Assembly (NCBI RefSeq): GCF_016679925.1 | Contig: NZ_JAEQBW010000001.1 | Span: 1,279,869 to 1,343,868, forward strand | Direction of reading: 5' to 3' | Length of the DNA: 64,000 nt | Origin: Marivirga aurantiaca | Lineage (GTDB): Bacteria; Bacteroidota; Bacteroidia; Cytophagales; Cyclobacteriaceae | Part shown: positions 8,899 to 19,749 of the stretch, piece by piece | Layout of the letters: every line of letters begins with the position of its first letter | Numbering within the stretch: the stretch's first letter is position 1 | Notes under the pieces: generated by a model | What the model was told of the DNA's origin: nothing | Database searches by the model: none | What the model saw: the letters and a program-made list of their open reading frames with translations, nothing else | Program-made: the position numbers and the translations under genes

Positions 8899-9524
8899 TT
8901 TTTGACGGGTTTAGCGGGTACTCCTATTGCCACTTGCCTGGCCTCAAGGTTTTTGGTTAACACAGCCCCCGCACCCAATACAGAGGACTTGTCCATTCTA
9001 AGCCCATTCAGAATACTTGCCCCGCTACCCACAAAAGACATTTCCTCTAACACTACATTACCTGCCAGATTGGCTCCAGGCATTACGGATACAAAATCAT
9101 TCAGTTGACAATCATGGCCGATAGTGGCATTTAAGTTAACCACCACAAAGTTATCAATTCTTATATTAGTAGTAAGGTTGGCTCCTGCACAAATGATGCT
9201 GCCCTTTCCTATTGTCATCACATCATTTAAAATGGCATAAGGAGAAATCAATGAGGCATATCTCACATTAGAGTTCGAAATTCTATCCACCATTTTTTTC
9301 CTGGTCTGCCCATTGCCAACAGCCACTGCTATGGAAATATGGGAGTCCCACTTATTAAGTGTTTGGATATTCCCCAGGTAGTTCTTTCCAAACTCTTCTG
9401 ACTTGTCCTCATCATCAAAATAGCCAAGAAAGTTATAAGAGTTATGCTTTTTGATCAGCTGCTGTATGATCAAATTAACTTCCCGGCCGAAACCTCCTGC
9501 CCCTAAAATAGCAATATCTGTCAT
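8895..9524 (-). CDS. NeuD/PglD-family sugar O/N-acyltransferase (second copy)
   Basis: A 209-residue left-handed beta-helix acyltransferase. The N-terminal nucleotide-sugar-binding Rossmann-like part starts ILGAGGFGREV. From about residue 90 the hexapeptide repeats run (for example IGKGSIICAGANL, IGHDCQLNDFVSV), with the family's catalytic His in IGHDC, ending VAIGVPAKPVKK. Such enzymes acetylate UDP-linked amino sugars or sialic acids on the way to surface polysaccharides. Substrate is unknown. It overlaps both the preceding paralogue and xrtF by ATGA. Confidence 0.85.
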   Translation of the reverse strand: MTDIAILGAGGFGREVNLIIQQLIKKHNSYNFLGYFDDEDKSEEFGKNYLGNIQTLNKWDSHISIAVAVGNGQTRKKMVDRISNSNVRYASLISPYAILNDVMTIGKGSIICAGANLTTNIRIDNFVVVNLNATIGHDCQLNDFVSVMPGANLAGNVVLEEMSFVGSGASILNGLRMDKSSVLGAGAVLTKNLEARQVAIGVPAKPVKK

Positions 9525-10123
9525 GGTTTTATGCTTTTTATAATTTTTCCTGGATTGCCAACTACCAAAGAATAATCAGGTACATCTTCAGTAATGACTG
9601 CTCCAGCACCAATTACGCACCATTTCCCAATAGTAACCAATGGAATGGCCGTGGCTCCGGCTCCAAAAAGTGTACCCTCTCCTACCTTAACGCCACCACA
9701 AAGGGAAGAGTTTGGAGCGATATGTACAAAATCTGCAATCTCACAATCGTGGTCAACACTTGCTGAGGTATTGATAATCACATGCTTGCCAATCCGTGTA
9801 TCTGCATTGATTACCACACCGGGCATCACAACAGACCCTACATTTATTTGTACTTTGGAGCCGATTATAGCATTATGATGGATTGCCGTATCAAATCGTG
9901 CTTTCAGCTTGTCAACCACTCTTTTTCGGGTTTTATTATCACCTATTGAAACGATACAATGTGCAGAAGAATCATTGAAAGTGTCAGTTTTACCCAATAC
10001 AGGAATACCACTCAATTCTTTTTTAGACTCATCTTCATCATAAAATCCTTTCACAACTTTCCCTTCTGAAAGCAGGATATCAACTATTACTTTTGCATGG
10101 CCACTGGCTCCAAATAAGTACAT
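9521..10123 (-). CDS. NeuD/PglD-family sugar O/N-acyltransferase (first copy)
   Basis: First gene of the xrtF operon, 200 residues. N-terminal LFGASGHAKVIVDIL, hexapeptide repeats from about 85 including VDHDCEIADFVHIAPNSSL (catalytic His region) and C-terminal VVGNPGKIIKS are classical NeuD/PglD features. It is a paralogue of the next gene, probably acting on a different acceptor sugar or forming a related trimer. No glycosyltransferase or flippase gene is adjacent, so the glycan it modifies is made elsewhere. Confidence 0.85.
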   Translation of the reverse strand: MYLFGASGHAKVIVDILLSEGKVVKGFYDEDESKKELSGIPVLGKTDTFNDSSAHCIVSIGDNKTRKRVVDKLKARFDTAIHHNAIIGSKVQINVGSVVMPGVVINADTRIGKHVIINTSASVDHDCEIADFVHIAPNSSLCGGVKVGEGTLFGAGATAIPLVTIGKWCVIGAGAVITEDVPDYSLVVGNPGKIIKSIKP

Positions 10124-10199
10124 ATAATTAATTTAGGATTTACTATTAATTCTTGATTCGGTAATCCAATCTTTATCTTCTAATTTAACGGCATTGACT

Positions 10200-12200
10200 T
10201 CAATCAAACACGATTTCAAATTCTACTCTTCGGTTTTTAGCCCTTCCCTCGGCTGTATCGTTGCTTTCAATAGGTTTCATTTCTCCATAACCCACTGCAT
10301 CCAATCGTAAAATAGCAATGCCTTTATCCATGAGATATTTTTTGGTAGCTTGTGCCCTTTTGTGTGATAATATTAAATTCGCATCGTCATCTCCCTGATC
10401 ATCAGTATGACCTGAAATTTTTAATTTATAATCCACATTCTCCTGCATCACTTCCACAACTTTATCTAAAATAGGATAAGATTGTTCTCTGATGACATCC
10501 TTTGCCAGCTCAAATTCAATTCCTTCCAGGGCTTCTTTCAACACTTCTTTGGTTTCTTCTGTTATTTCCGGACAGCCATTATTCTCAGCTACACCAAAAA
10601 GCGTTGGACAATCATCTTCTATATCTATAATGCCATCTTCATCAGTATCTTTTGGCTGGGGCTTCTCCCAATCCATAGAGATTATTTTAATGGTAATTCT
10701 ATCTGAGTAATCAATATCTGTTTTGATACTCGGTTTTATGGAATCATTGAAAGGGATGGACTCACCAGCTCCTTTTATCCTTAAACGATCTGAATGAACA
10801 CCCTTGTTTTCAAAATACTGCCCTACAGCCTTGGCTCTATTATAGGAGAGCCTTTCATTTTCAGATGATAAGGGTAATTGCTGTGTATGCCCTATTATCT
10901 CAACTTGCATTTTCGGGTAGCTTTGTAATAGGGAAGCAAACCTGTCCAGTTCAAAATAAGCATCAGGCCGAAACATATCCGCATTATTCACAAAAGTAAT
11001 GTGGTGCACAGGAATTTCACTTCCCTTTAGGATGGGAATCAATTGAAGAGTTTCCTTCAATTCTTTGTATTCGTTCATATTACTCAAATCCTGATACTGT
11101 AAAAGGCCAATATATCCTTTCTTTACGGCCATATATTGATAAGTGAATCCTTTCGCCAATATATGGCTGAAACCTGTTTCAACATCTGAAACAATGCTTT
11201 CATTCTGTTTATAATCATTAATGTTAGTAAAAACTACTTCAGCCTCCATTTTGGCACCATTAATGGAATAAACAACTTCCCCTGAAAGTAGTAATACAGG
11301 ATCAGGCCTGAATTTATAAGGCAAGGTCATGGTATAAATATCCTTGGATCCGCCTACACTACCCTTAGTGGTTACAAAAAATGCATCTTCTCCTGAAGCA
11401 TCAATGGTATAGTAGGCTTCAAATTCAGAAGAATTCACTTCAGCCCCTAAATTCTCAGGTTTCGACCATTTCTGCCATGAATCATCCAATCGTTTGGAAT
11501 AATAAATATCGCTGTTGCCATAACCTCCATGTCCATAGGAAGCAAAAAACAATGTTTTATTGTCAGCCGCCAGAAAAGGAGAAAATTCGGGTGAAGAAGA
11601 ATTAATTTGTGGCCCCAGATTAACAGGTTTTGACCAATTATATTCATCAATCTTAAAACTCACGTATAGATCCTGATCACCATAGCTGTTTTCCTGTTCA
11701 ATAGCCAATAGCATCGATCGTTCATCATTGGCTATATAATAATCAATGTATTCATTCAAATTGTAAAATTCCTGAATATAAATCATTTCAGGATAACCCC
11801 AAAGATTACCTTTTTTCCTTGAAATAGAAGCCCCATCAAGCACATCCCCGTATTCATCATATCCGTTGATGACAAGCATGGAATGGCCATCTGTAGATAC
11901 GGAACTCACTCCATTGGGATGTTTATCATTCAAAGGTTCCCCAATATTTCTTGCAGGTTGCCAACTGTTATTAAGCATTTGAGACATATATATATCCTGA
12001 GCATCTTTAGTACCTGCAAAATTTTCCGGGTAATTTTGCCTGGCGAAAAACAAGGTTTTACCATCCGGTGAAATGATGGGCTTGGTTTCGTCATAAGAAG
12101 TATTGATGGCCGTGCCCAAATTTTTAGGTGTGGTATTCTGAGCCAGAGTTGTTAAAGGACTAAAAATCAGGAGTAGGATCAATTGGTAAAGTAGCTTCAT
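10200..12200 (-). CDS. OmpA-family protein with PD40 propeller and two OmpA-like domains
   Basis: Secreted or outer-membrane-associated protein of 666 residues. Signal peptide at 1-20 (ends LAQN). A TolB/PD40-type beta-propeller lies at about 25-295, with repeated SPDGKTLFFAR, SPFLAADNKTLFFAS and similar blades. An Ig/CNA-like section at 305-365 follows. A first OmpA-like domain (about 410-505) carries EIIGHTQQ and RLSYNRAKAV, then a TSP3-type calcium loop (DTDEDGIIDIEDDCP) and a complete second OmpA domain (about 555-666) with ISGHTDDQGDDDANLILSHKRA. It probably links the outer membrane to peptidoglycan. Related proteins accompany T9SS and gliding systems, but no partner genes are adjacent here. 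Confidence 0.82.
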   Translation of the reverse strand: MKLLYQLILLLIFSPLTTLAQNTTPKNLGTAINTSYDETKPIISPDGKTLFFARQNYPENFAGTKDAQDIYMSQMLNNSWQPARNIGEPLNDKHPNGVSSVSTDGHSMLVINGYDEYGDVLDGASISRKKGNLWGYPEMIYIQEFYNLNEYIDYYIANDERSMLLAIEQENSYGDQDLYVSFKIDEYNWSKPVNLGPQINSSSPEFSPFLAADNKTLFFASYGHGGYGNSDIYYSKRLDDSWQKWSKPENLGAEVNSSEFEAYYTIDASGEDAFFVTTKGSVGGSKDIYTMTLPYKFRPDPVLLLSGEVVYSINGAKMEAEVVFTNINDYKQNESIVSDVETGFSHILAKGFTYQYMAVKKGYIGLLQYQDLSNMNEYKELKETLQLIPILKGSEIPVHHITFVNNADMFRPDAYFELDRFASLLQSYPKMQVEIIGHTQQLPLSSENERLSYNRAKAVGQYFENKGVHSDRLRIKGAGESIPFNDSIKPSIKTDIDYSDRITIKIISMDWEKPQPKDTDEDGIIDIEDDCPTLFGVAENNGCPEITEETKEVLKEALEGIEFELAKDVIREQSYPILDKVVEVMQENVDYKLKISGHTDDQGDDDANLILSHKRAQATKKYLMDKGIAILRLDAVGYGEMKPIESNDTAEGRAKNRRVEFEIVFD

Positions 12201-12298
12201 CGTCAGGTTGTGAGTTTTAGCACGCTAAATAAATCATTTTATCATTCAATAGGAAATAATAATAATTTGTATGTCAAAATCCTTGAATGAAAATCCAT

Positions 12299-13495
12299 TT
12301 AAAAACTACCATCCAGGATGTTTTGATGAACCAATTCTTTGATAATTAATTCTGTCATTTCACTTTTGAATTTAAATTCATCCCGTATGTCCATTACATA
12401 AGCTTTTACTTTCATTTTATAATAAGTGTGATTGTTGTTCACCTCATTAATAAACAGAATGGTGATGGGTTTCTCCAAATAAATATATTTGGAAACAGTG
12501 GCTGCCTGGGTGGCAATTTTTCTTACTGCAATTGTATCAACAGTGATGGGTAGAAAAATTTCGGCTACTACCTGGCAATTGGGCTCTCCACTATTGGAGT
12601 TTGACAATGAGCTATTCATCATGACTGCATTAGGTACGGCCACTAAAGAATCATCAGGTGTAACAATCCTGGTGGAGCGAAGTCCAATCTCAACCACCTC
12701 ACCATAATATTTGTCTATTTCAATTTTGTCGCCCGATACAAATGGCCTGTCCAACAGAATCACGATTCCACCAAAAATATTCTTCAGGATATCCTGGGAG
12801 GCGAATCCTACTGCCACCCCTATGGAAGCTGAAAAAGCCAACATAGTTGCAGCTGTGGGTTGAAAAATCACCATGATAATCAACGTAAGAATAATCACCC
12901 AGCCTATAATTTTTACAATCGGAATAGAACCTTTAAAGGCAATTCGATAGGTTGTGCTTCGCTCAGCAAGTGCATTTAGTATGAAAGTGACCACGCGGAT
13001 AGCAAAATAGCCTATCAACAGGAGCACCATTGAGTAAAAGATATTATTTCCTGTTAAGATTTTTTTTAAATCACTCTCTTCATCCTCTGCTTCTTCTTCC
13101 AACTTCTTATCCAGTTCTGCTATGAGTGTATCTAATTTTTGAATCGAGGAGTCTTTCGGTTTTTTATCAAAAAAGATACTGTCCAGTTTAGAACGCTTAT
13201 CTGTTTTCTCAGAAGTTTTAATGGGAGCTTTCTGTTTGGCAATGGGAATGACAGCCGGAACAATGGGTGATTTTTGGACGCTATCCATTTTTCTCCTGGC
13301 ATCAGGGTTAATTTTCTCTTTTTTAACTTTTGTGCTATCCTGGACAGTGCTGGTAGTATCCTGAACGGGAGTTATTGTATCACTAGATACATTTGCAGTG
13401 TCCTGTGCATGCGTCATGGAAATACTTCCCATTAAAAGGAAAAACACCATCCATTTTTTAAGAAAAACCTTCATTTTGCTGTAGTCAGTCATCAT
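12299..13495 (-). CDS. MscS-family mechanosensitive ion channel
   Basis: A 398-residue small-conductance channel homologue. After a signal-like start and a Lys/Asp/Ser-rich, low-complexity stretch (about 30-145), transmembrane segments lie at about 152-175, 186-210 and 214-245. The pore helix AFSASIGVAVGFASQDILKNIFGG has the Gly/Ala packing pattern of MscS TM3. The beta domain follows with GDKIEIDKYYGEVVEIGLRSTRI and VPNAVMMNSSLSN. It should open on membrane tension and release solutes. Its first codon overlaps the stop of the large upstream ATPase-like gene (TAATG), so the pair is translationally coupled. Confidence 0.88.
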   Translation of the reverse strand: MMTDYSKMKVFLKKWMVFFLLMGSISMTHAQDTANVSSDTITPVQDTTSTVQDSTKVKKEKINPDARRKMDSVQKSPIVPAVIPIAKQKAPIKTSEKTDKRSKLDSIFFDKKPKDSSIQKLDTLIAELDKKLEEEAEDEESDLKKILTGNNIFYSMVLLLIGYFAIRVVTFILNALAERSTTYRIAFKGSIPIVKIIGWVIILTLIIMVIFQPTAATMLAFSASIGVAVGFASQDILKNIFGGIVILLDRPFVSGDKIEIDKYYGEVVEIGLRSTRIVTPDDSLVAVPNAVMMNSSLSNSNSGEPNCQVVAEIFLPITVDTIAVRKIATQAATVSKYIYLEKPITILFINEVNNNHTYYKMKVKAYVMDIRDEFKFKSEMTELIIKELVHQNILDGSF

Positions 13496-16431
13496 TAACC
13501 AATAATCATATTTTTTGAGCGTAACAATTGTACTGTATTCCTATAAACAATAGGATTTACCATATAAAGGTCATTCTGATGAAATAGGATACCATCTTCC
13601 ATCATTTCCAAAACCAAAAACCTTACCTTTTGTATATCTATGGCCAGGACTTGTGCCACTTGGTCTTCACGAAGCCCGTCATGCATCACCAAAGAGAGTA
13701 ATATAAATATTCTGTCTGTTTGCAGGGAAGTCAGAAAGCTTAAATCAGGTTTTTTAAAGTTCCTGATGACGATGCTTTGGCCACTTACGTCCCTGGTGGA
13801 TAAAAGCCAGTACATAAGCGCCATACTAATATTGCTTTTAGCAAAAGCATTTAATTCTTTAAAAAAGCGTTCTTTTAAATAAAGTTGTTTTTCCTTTTCA
13901 TTCAATCGTCTATATTTTTTGTCTTGCAAATCTTTTCTGGATGCTTCAAATTCAATTTTAAAACCACTGATCCTGTTTCTTTTAATAATCAACTGGCTGA
14001 TATTTTCGGCACTCATGGGAGCCAGCGGAATGTGGTAACTGAAAAAAGCACTCATTTTCAAGGATCTCTCAAGATAATTAAAAGTATAAACAGACATAGA
14101 AGCTATCCAAAAGATGTTTTTCTGGGTAGCCGTAATAATTTCAATTAAAGCAATAAGCGCGGTTTGACCATGCAAAACCCGCAGGAAAATGTTTTGCAAA
14201 TCCTCCAGAATAATAATTTTCTTGTTCCCTTCATTCAAGTGCGCGATAACAGATTGGCTATCTGCCAGGTTTTCATTTCCCAATAGTTCGGAAAAGGTAA
14301 GAAACAAGTCTTCTGTCTTCGGATTATTTCCGCTAAATGCATGGCGAATGGGTGTTTGATTGAACTTGATGGATTTAATCCCATAATTAATAAGAGAGGT
14401 AAGCCCGCTCCATTTTTCTCCGGTGAAAAGTACGGATGCATATTTTCCTTTTTCCCAGGCCGCATAAGCTTTGGCTAAATGACGTAATTCATTTTCTCTT
14501 CCCTCAAATAAAACACTATCGTTAAGGGGCTCTATGGCGTATAAACGTTTGTAAATAATAGGCAATTGTTCAATGATGGTATTAGAATCACTCAGGAAAT
14601 CTGAAACCGCCCTGTTAGGTTCAATGGATATGGTAGCAGAAAGGAATCTTCTACTAAACTGCTCCTGATAATATAGTGCTTTTCTGTAAAGCTTAATAGA
14701 CAGACGCTTCCCTTCACTGTATAATTTATGAGCTTCATTGACCACCTTTTGAGTAATGACTTCTGATTTTTGTAAAGCTTTGGCTTTATTCAAACGGATA
14801 CGTAAGGCCGATACGTTTTCATTCTCCTTTAATTCCTGTAAATCAGAGATGAAAGCCGTGGTAGTTTTCTTTAACTCATTTTCACAAATAAGAATAATTT
14901 CTTTAAGGCGCTCATAGGCTTCGGCAGATTTGTTTTCTGCCCTTTGAAAACCATCACTGATAATTTTAAGAGCTTCAAGCTCATTCTGTTCTTTATCCAG
15001 TGCACCGGATGCAGTGCTTAGCATATAACTTACCATTTCATCAATATCCCCCACTAAAACGAGCAGTTCATCCATTTTTTGGAAGATACTGCTCTTCAAA
15101 GCTTCCAGTTCATCGTTTAGCCTGGGCTCTATCTCAAATGACAACAATTCAAAATTGGAGATTTGTAATAAATCACTATCTGCCAATGGTTCATTAAAAC
15201 GATTGTTTTTAGTGACCACATATTGGTTGCCCATTTGATTGATCCGCTCATTGATCTGGTATTCTAATCTGTCTATCTGGTTGAGCAGACTGTTTTGAGC
15301 AAGTGTTTCCTGCAATTTTTGGAGTAGACCCTGGTCCAATTGCTTTTTGGTTTGGTAATTGACCTGGGTGATTTTCTTGTGTAACTCCTCAATATCCTCA
15401 TGTTTGTCATATTCAAAATTCGCATGTGCTTCTTTTAAAAACTGATCAATCCCCTTCAGGTAAGAATTATTTATTTTTTCGTTCCATGCATAAATGTTAG
15501 TCGTTAATTTGAATGTGCCGGATTGAATAAATGCCTGTAAGGCAGAAAGTTCCAGCTCCGATCTCCAATCTTCATACAATGCATAGGCTGTATTTTCCCA
15601 ATGATGATGATTTTTCTCCCATTTCTTATGATATTTAACTGCTTCCTTTTCCAGATTTTTAGGAGAAAGTTCCCTTCTTCTATATTCAATAGTTCCTGCC
15701 AGTTCGAAATCACGCGTAAATGCATCAATGCCTATTTCGTACCATTTATTTATTTGATGAGTGATTGTTTTTTCGAATTCAGGATTAAAGTAATCAATAG
15801 TAACATCTAGAATTTCATTATCTTGATATTCATAATGCTTCTCAAAATCTTTAACCGACTCTAAGGCAATTAAATATTCTCTCTGAATCAGATTTTCCAA
15901 TACCGTCATTTGAGGATAAAAAGCAATGATCAAATGCTTTTCAAATAACTTTTTATTACTGATTTCATGTTTCCAGTACCTTAGTAGTTTCTTCTTTTTT
16001 CTAAAAATATTTAAGAAAAAGAATGGCAAACGACTTAAGTAGAAGAAAAAGGATTTGAAAATTTTCCGGATTTTCAGGAAAAAACCATCAGTTTTCAAAA
16101 GGCGGAAGCGCTCCTTTTTTTGTTGTTTTATAATCACATCATGTAAAACAGCCAGGATTTCATGAGCTTTCTCAAAAAGTGCAGGATGTAGTTGATCAAT
16201 ACGCGTTTCAGTCGGCTTTTGGTGGAGAATGGACTTAAGATGATGGAAAATTGCCTGTTTATTTTTATCCTTGACTGAGAAATCATCAGAATTCCCTAGT
16301 TCTTTCTTTTTAGAGAGAATAAAATCATACTGGTTTTGGACAAATTCTTTCTTTTGCTGAAGCTGATTTTGAAAATATTTTTGCAGGTATTGCCGCCACT
16401 CCCCTGCTTTTTCGTACTGCTGTTCTTTCAT
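13495..16431 (-). CDS. Large coiled-coil protein with degenerate P-loop AAA/STAND-like domain and winged helix
   Basis: A 978-residue protein with no family I can name. Residues 1-600 are almost entirely charged helices and predicted coiled coil, with one basic-hydrophobic patch (about 123-150, FFFYLSRLPFFFLNIF between Lys clusters) that could dock on the membrane. At 640-830 an ORC/STAND-like NTPase appears: FEGRENELRHLAKAY, a Walker A region GEKWSGLTS in which the usual Lys is Leu (671-679), and Walker B KIIILEDLQ (738-746). Residues about 905-970 look like a winged helix (HDGLREDQVAQVLAIDIQKV). Coupling to the MscS gene suggests a role in channel control or a stress response, but this is inference. 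Nucleotide hydrolysis is doubtful given the missing Lys. Confidence 0.7.
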   Translation of the reverse strand: MKEQQYEKAGEWRQYLQKYFQNQLQQKKEFVQNQYDFILSKKKELGNSDDFSVKDKNKQAIFHHLKSILHQKPTETRIDQLHPALFEKAHEILAVLHDVIIKQQKKERFRLLKTDGFFLKIRKIFKSFFFYLSRLPFFFLNIFRKKKKLLRYWKHEISNKKLFEKHLIIAFYPQMTVLENLIQREYLIALESVKDFEKHYEYQDNEILDVTIDYFNPEFEKTITHQINKWYEIGIDAFTRDFELAGTIEYRRRELSPKNLEKEAVKYHKKWEKNHHHWENTAYALYEDWRSELELSALQAFIQSGTFKLTTNIYAWNEKINNSYLKGIDQFLKEAHANFEYDKHEDIEELHKKITQVNYQTKKQLDQGLLQKLQETLAQNSLLNQIDRLEYQINERINQMGNQYVVTKNNRFNEPLADSDLLQISNFELLSFEIEPRLNDELEALKSSIFQKMDELLVLVGDIDEMVSYMLSTASGALDKEQNELEALKIISDGFQRAENKSAEAYERLKEIILICENELKKTTTAFISDLQELKENENVSALRIRLNKAKALQKSEVITQKVVNEAHKLYSEGKRLSIKLYRKALYYQEQFSRRFLSATISIEPNRAVSDFLSDSNTIIEQLPIIYKRLYAIEPLNDSVLFEGRENELRHLAKAYAAWEKGKYASVLFTGEKWSGLTSLINYGIKSIKFNQTPIRHAFSGNNPKTEDLFLTFSELLGNENLADSQSVIAHLNEGNKKIIILEDLQNIFLRVLHGQTALIALIEIITATQKNIFWIASMSVYTFNYLERSLKMSAFFSYHIPLAPMSAENISQLIIKRNRISGFKIEFEASRKDLQDKKYRRLNEKEKQLYLKERFFKELNAFAKSNISMALMYWLLSTRDVSGQSIVIRNFKKPDLSFLTSLQTDRIFILLSLVMHDGLREDQVAQVLAIDIQKVRFLVLEMMEDGILFHQNDLYMVNPIVYRNTVQLLRSKNMIIG

Positions 16432-16834
16432 TCTATGCGATCAGTTCTTGCTAATGTTATGCATTTTACCAATTATTCATGTCTGTTACAATTTTATGAG
16501 AATATTTAGATAGTATTAAGTAAAGGCAGGTCCGTACCGGCTTGTCTCCTACTGGTTATTACGATCATACAATTTCGGGCCAGCGAAATTCATAGTGAGC
16601 AATCCGATGGTTATGAGCTACCTCCTATCAATCAATTACTTTCCGAATTTTTTAGCCGCACAAGGTGTTCGCTATACTACTAACAACCACTTAAATCAAT
16701 ATTCCTTTAGCAACGAAAGCAGAAATATTTAAGTCATTGATAACCAGTTAATAAAAATATCAGAATCTTTATAATATTCCCAACAAAACGATTAATTATC
16801 TACGGTTTTGTTAATTCATGCCGTGAAATATTCT
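16432..16834. other. Intergenic region between divergent genes
   Basis: Apart from the repeat at 16525-16616 and the promoter element at its right end, I see no gene or RNA. It separates the large P-loop gene (minus strand) from the ABC-F gene (plus strand) and must contain both promoters. Confidence 0.4.
16525..16616 (+). repeat. Intergenic hairpin repeat, copy C
   Basis: A diverged copy of the repeat seen near 7.4 and 22.6 kb. It keeps the layout ACTGGTTATT...GAGCAATC, but the inner stem is AATTTCG/CGAAATT rather than ATTCCGT/ACGGAAT. Both arms changed together, so pairing is preserved. Confidence 0.6.
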
Positions 16835-16842
16835 TACCTTTG
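16835..16842 (+). promoter_or_regulatory. -7 promoter element of the ABC-F gene
   Basis: TACCTTTG matches TAnnTTTG exactly, 20 bases before the ATG. This implies a 5' leader of only about 15 nt, too short for an attenuator of the kind seen at antibiotic-resistance ABC-F genes. Confidence 0.55.
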
Positions 16843-16850
16843 CCCCCTGA

Positions 16851-18488
<1,638 letters not shown>

Positions 18489-18618
18489 ACATCAACCAAC
18501 AAAATCTGTTTTATATTTAGCATGAAATGAGCATAAATTTTAGAATCCTTAACATACCAACCGAGGATGAATAAAATTTATTGAATTCCATATGGCCGTT
18601 GACAATATACATATACAC

Positions 18619-19749
18619 ATGAATTTATTAAAGAAACTATTAAAAGGCCTGCTGATTTTGCTGGCCTTTTTTGTTATTGTATTTTATATGGTGAAATTTT
18701 TCCATACTCCTATCGGCAGAGCTCCTGAGAAGTCAGCCATGCAATCATCTGATTATTATCAGGATGGTGAATTTATAAATCCGGTACCTACTTCGAGTGC
18801 CGATTTCTCTCAGCTGCCTGAAATACTCAAAAGCTACTGGAACAGAAAAGCGGAGAAAAGACCCAATTCAGGATATATATTTGAGGAAACAGGAAAATCT
18901 AAATTAGAAGAAGATACAACAGGCAGCGTTTTTGTAAATTGGTTGGGACATGCAGCACTTTTACTTCAAAAAGAGGGTAAATATATCCTTACTGATCCTA
19001 TGTTGAGTAAAAGAGCCTCTCCTTTTTCTTTCCTTGGTCCAAAAAGATACAACCCCTCACCTATCCCTACAGAGGATTTACCGGAATTGGAAGCAGTGAT
19101 TATTTCTCATGACCACTATGACCATCTGGATTATGAAACCATTGTGAAGTTAAAAGATAAAACCAAATTCTTTTATGTGCCCCTTGGCGTAGCGGCTTCA
19201 CTGGTTTATTGGGGAGTGGCACCGGAGAAAATCAAAGAATTTAACTGGTATGATAGCTTTCAACAGACTGATGATCTTAAAATTACAGCAACACCGGCCC
19301 GTCATTTTAGTGGTAGATTATTCAGTCGGAACAATACTTTTTGGGCTTCATGGGTAATCAAATGGGGTGAGGAAAATATCTACTTTGGTGGTGATACGGG
19401 TATTTTTGACCGCTTCGCAGAAATAGATGAAAAATTTGGACCTTTTGATATCGCATTTATGCCTGTAGGTGCCTATAATGATGCATGGCACGATATCCAT
19501 ATGAATCCGGAAGAGGCAGTTGATGCTTTCCGGCAAATGAGAGCCGATAAGCTATATCCTATCCATTGGGGTACTTTTGATCTTGCATTACATAGTTGGT
19601 ACGAGCCTATTCAAAAATTAACAGAAATGTCTGAAGAGAGAAATATTCCATTAACTAGCACACCTCAGGGACAATGGTTTTCTCTTGATGAATCTGGCTT
19701 TGATTTGAACTGGTGGAGAAAATATTCCACTATCCTTAATTTAAAATGA
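18619..19749 (+). CDS. MBL-fold metallo-hydrolase, NAPE-PLD/UlaG-like, membrane-anchored
   Basis: Metal-dependent hydrolase with an N-terminal transmembrane anchor (LLKGLLILLAFFVIVFYMV). The metal motif SHDHYDHLD (HxHxDH) is followed by TPARHFSGR, GGDTGIFDRF and PIHWGTFDLALH, the ligand pattern of NAPE-hydrolysing phospholipase D-like MBL proteins. The substrate could be a phospholipid or a phosphodiester; it is not determinable here. I start at the Met just before the hydrophobic segment; an in-frame ATG nine codons upstream (18592) is possible. The last codons overlap the pseudouridine synthase start by four bases. Confidence 0.85.
   Translation: MNLLKKLLKGLLILLAFFVIVFYMVKFFHTPIGRAPEKSAMQSSDYYQDGEFINPVPTSSADFSQLPEILKSYWNRKAEKRPNSGYIFEETGKSKLEEDTTGSVFVNWLGHAALLLQKEGKYILTDPMLSKRASPFSFLGPKRYNPSPIPTEDLPELEAVIISHDHYDHLDYETIVKLKDKTKFFYVPLGVAASLVYWGVAPEKIKEFNWYDSFQQTDDLKITATPARHFSGRLFSRNNTFWASWVIKWGEENIYFGGDTGIFDRFAEIDEKFGPFDIAFMPVGAYNDAWHDIHMNPEEAVDAFRQMRADKLYPIHWGTFDLALHSWYEPIQKLTEMSEERNIPLTSTPQGQWFSLDESGFDLNWWRKYSTILNLK

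Noticed and set aside
13885..14148. Several 60-90 codon frames opposite the large P-loop gene
   Set aside because: All are antisense shadows of a long gene with consistent protein features; none has homology.
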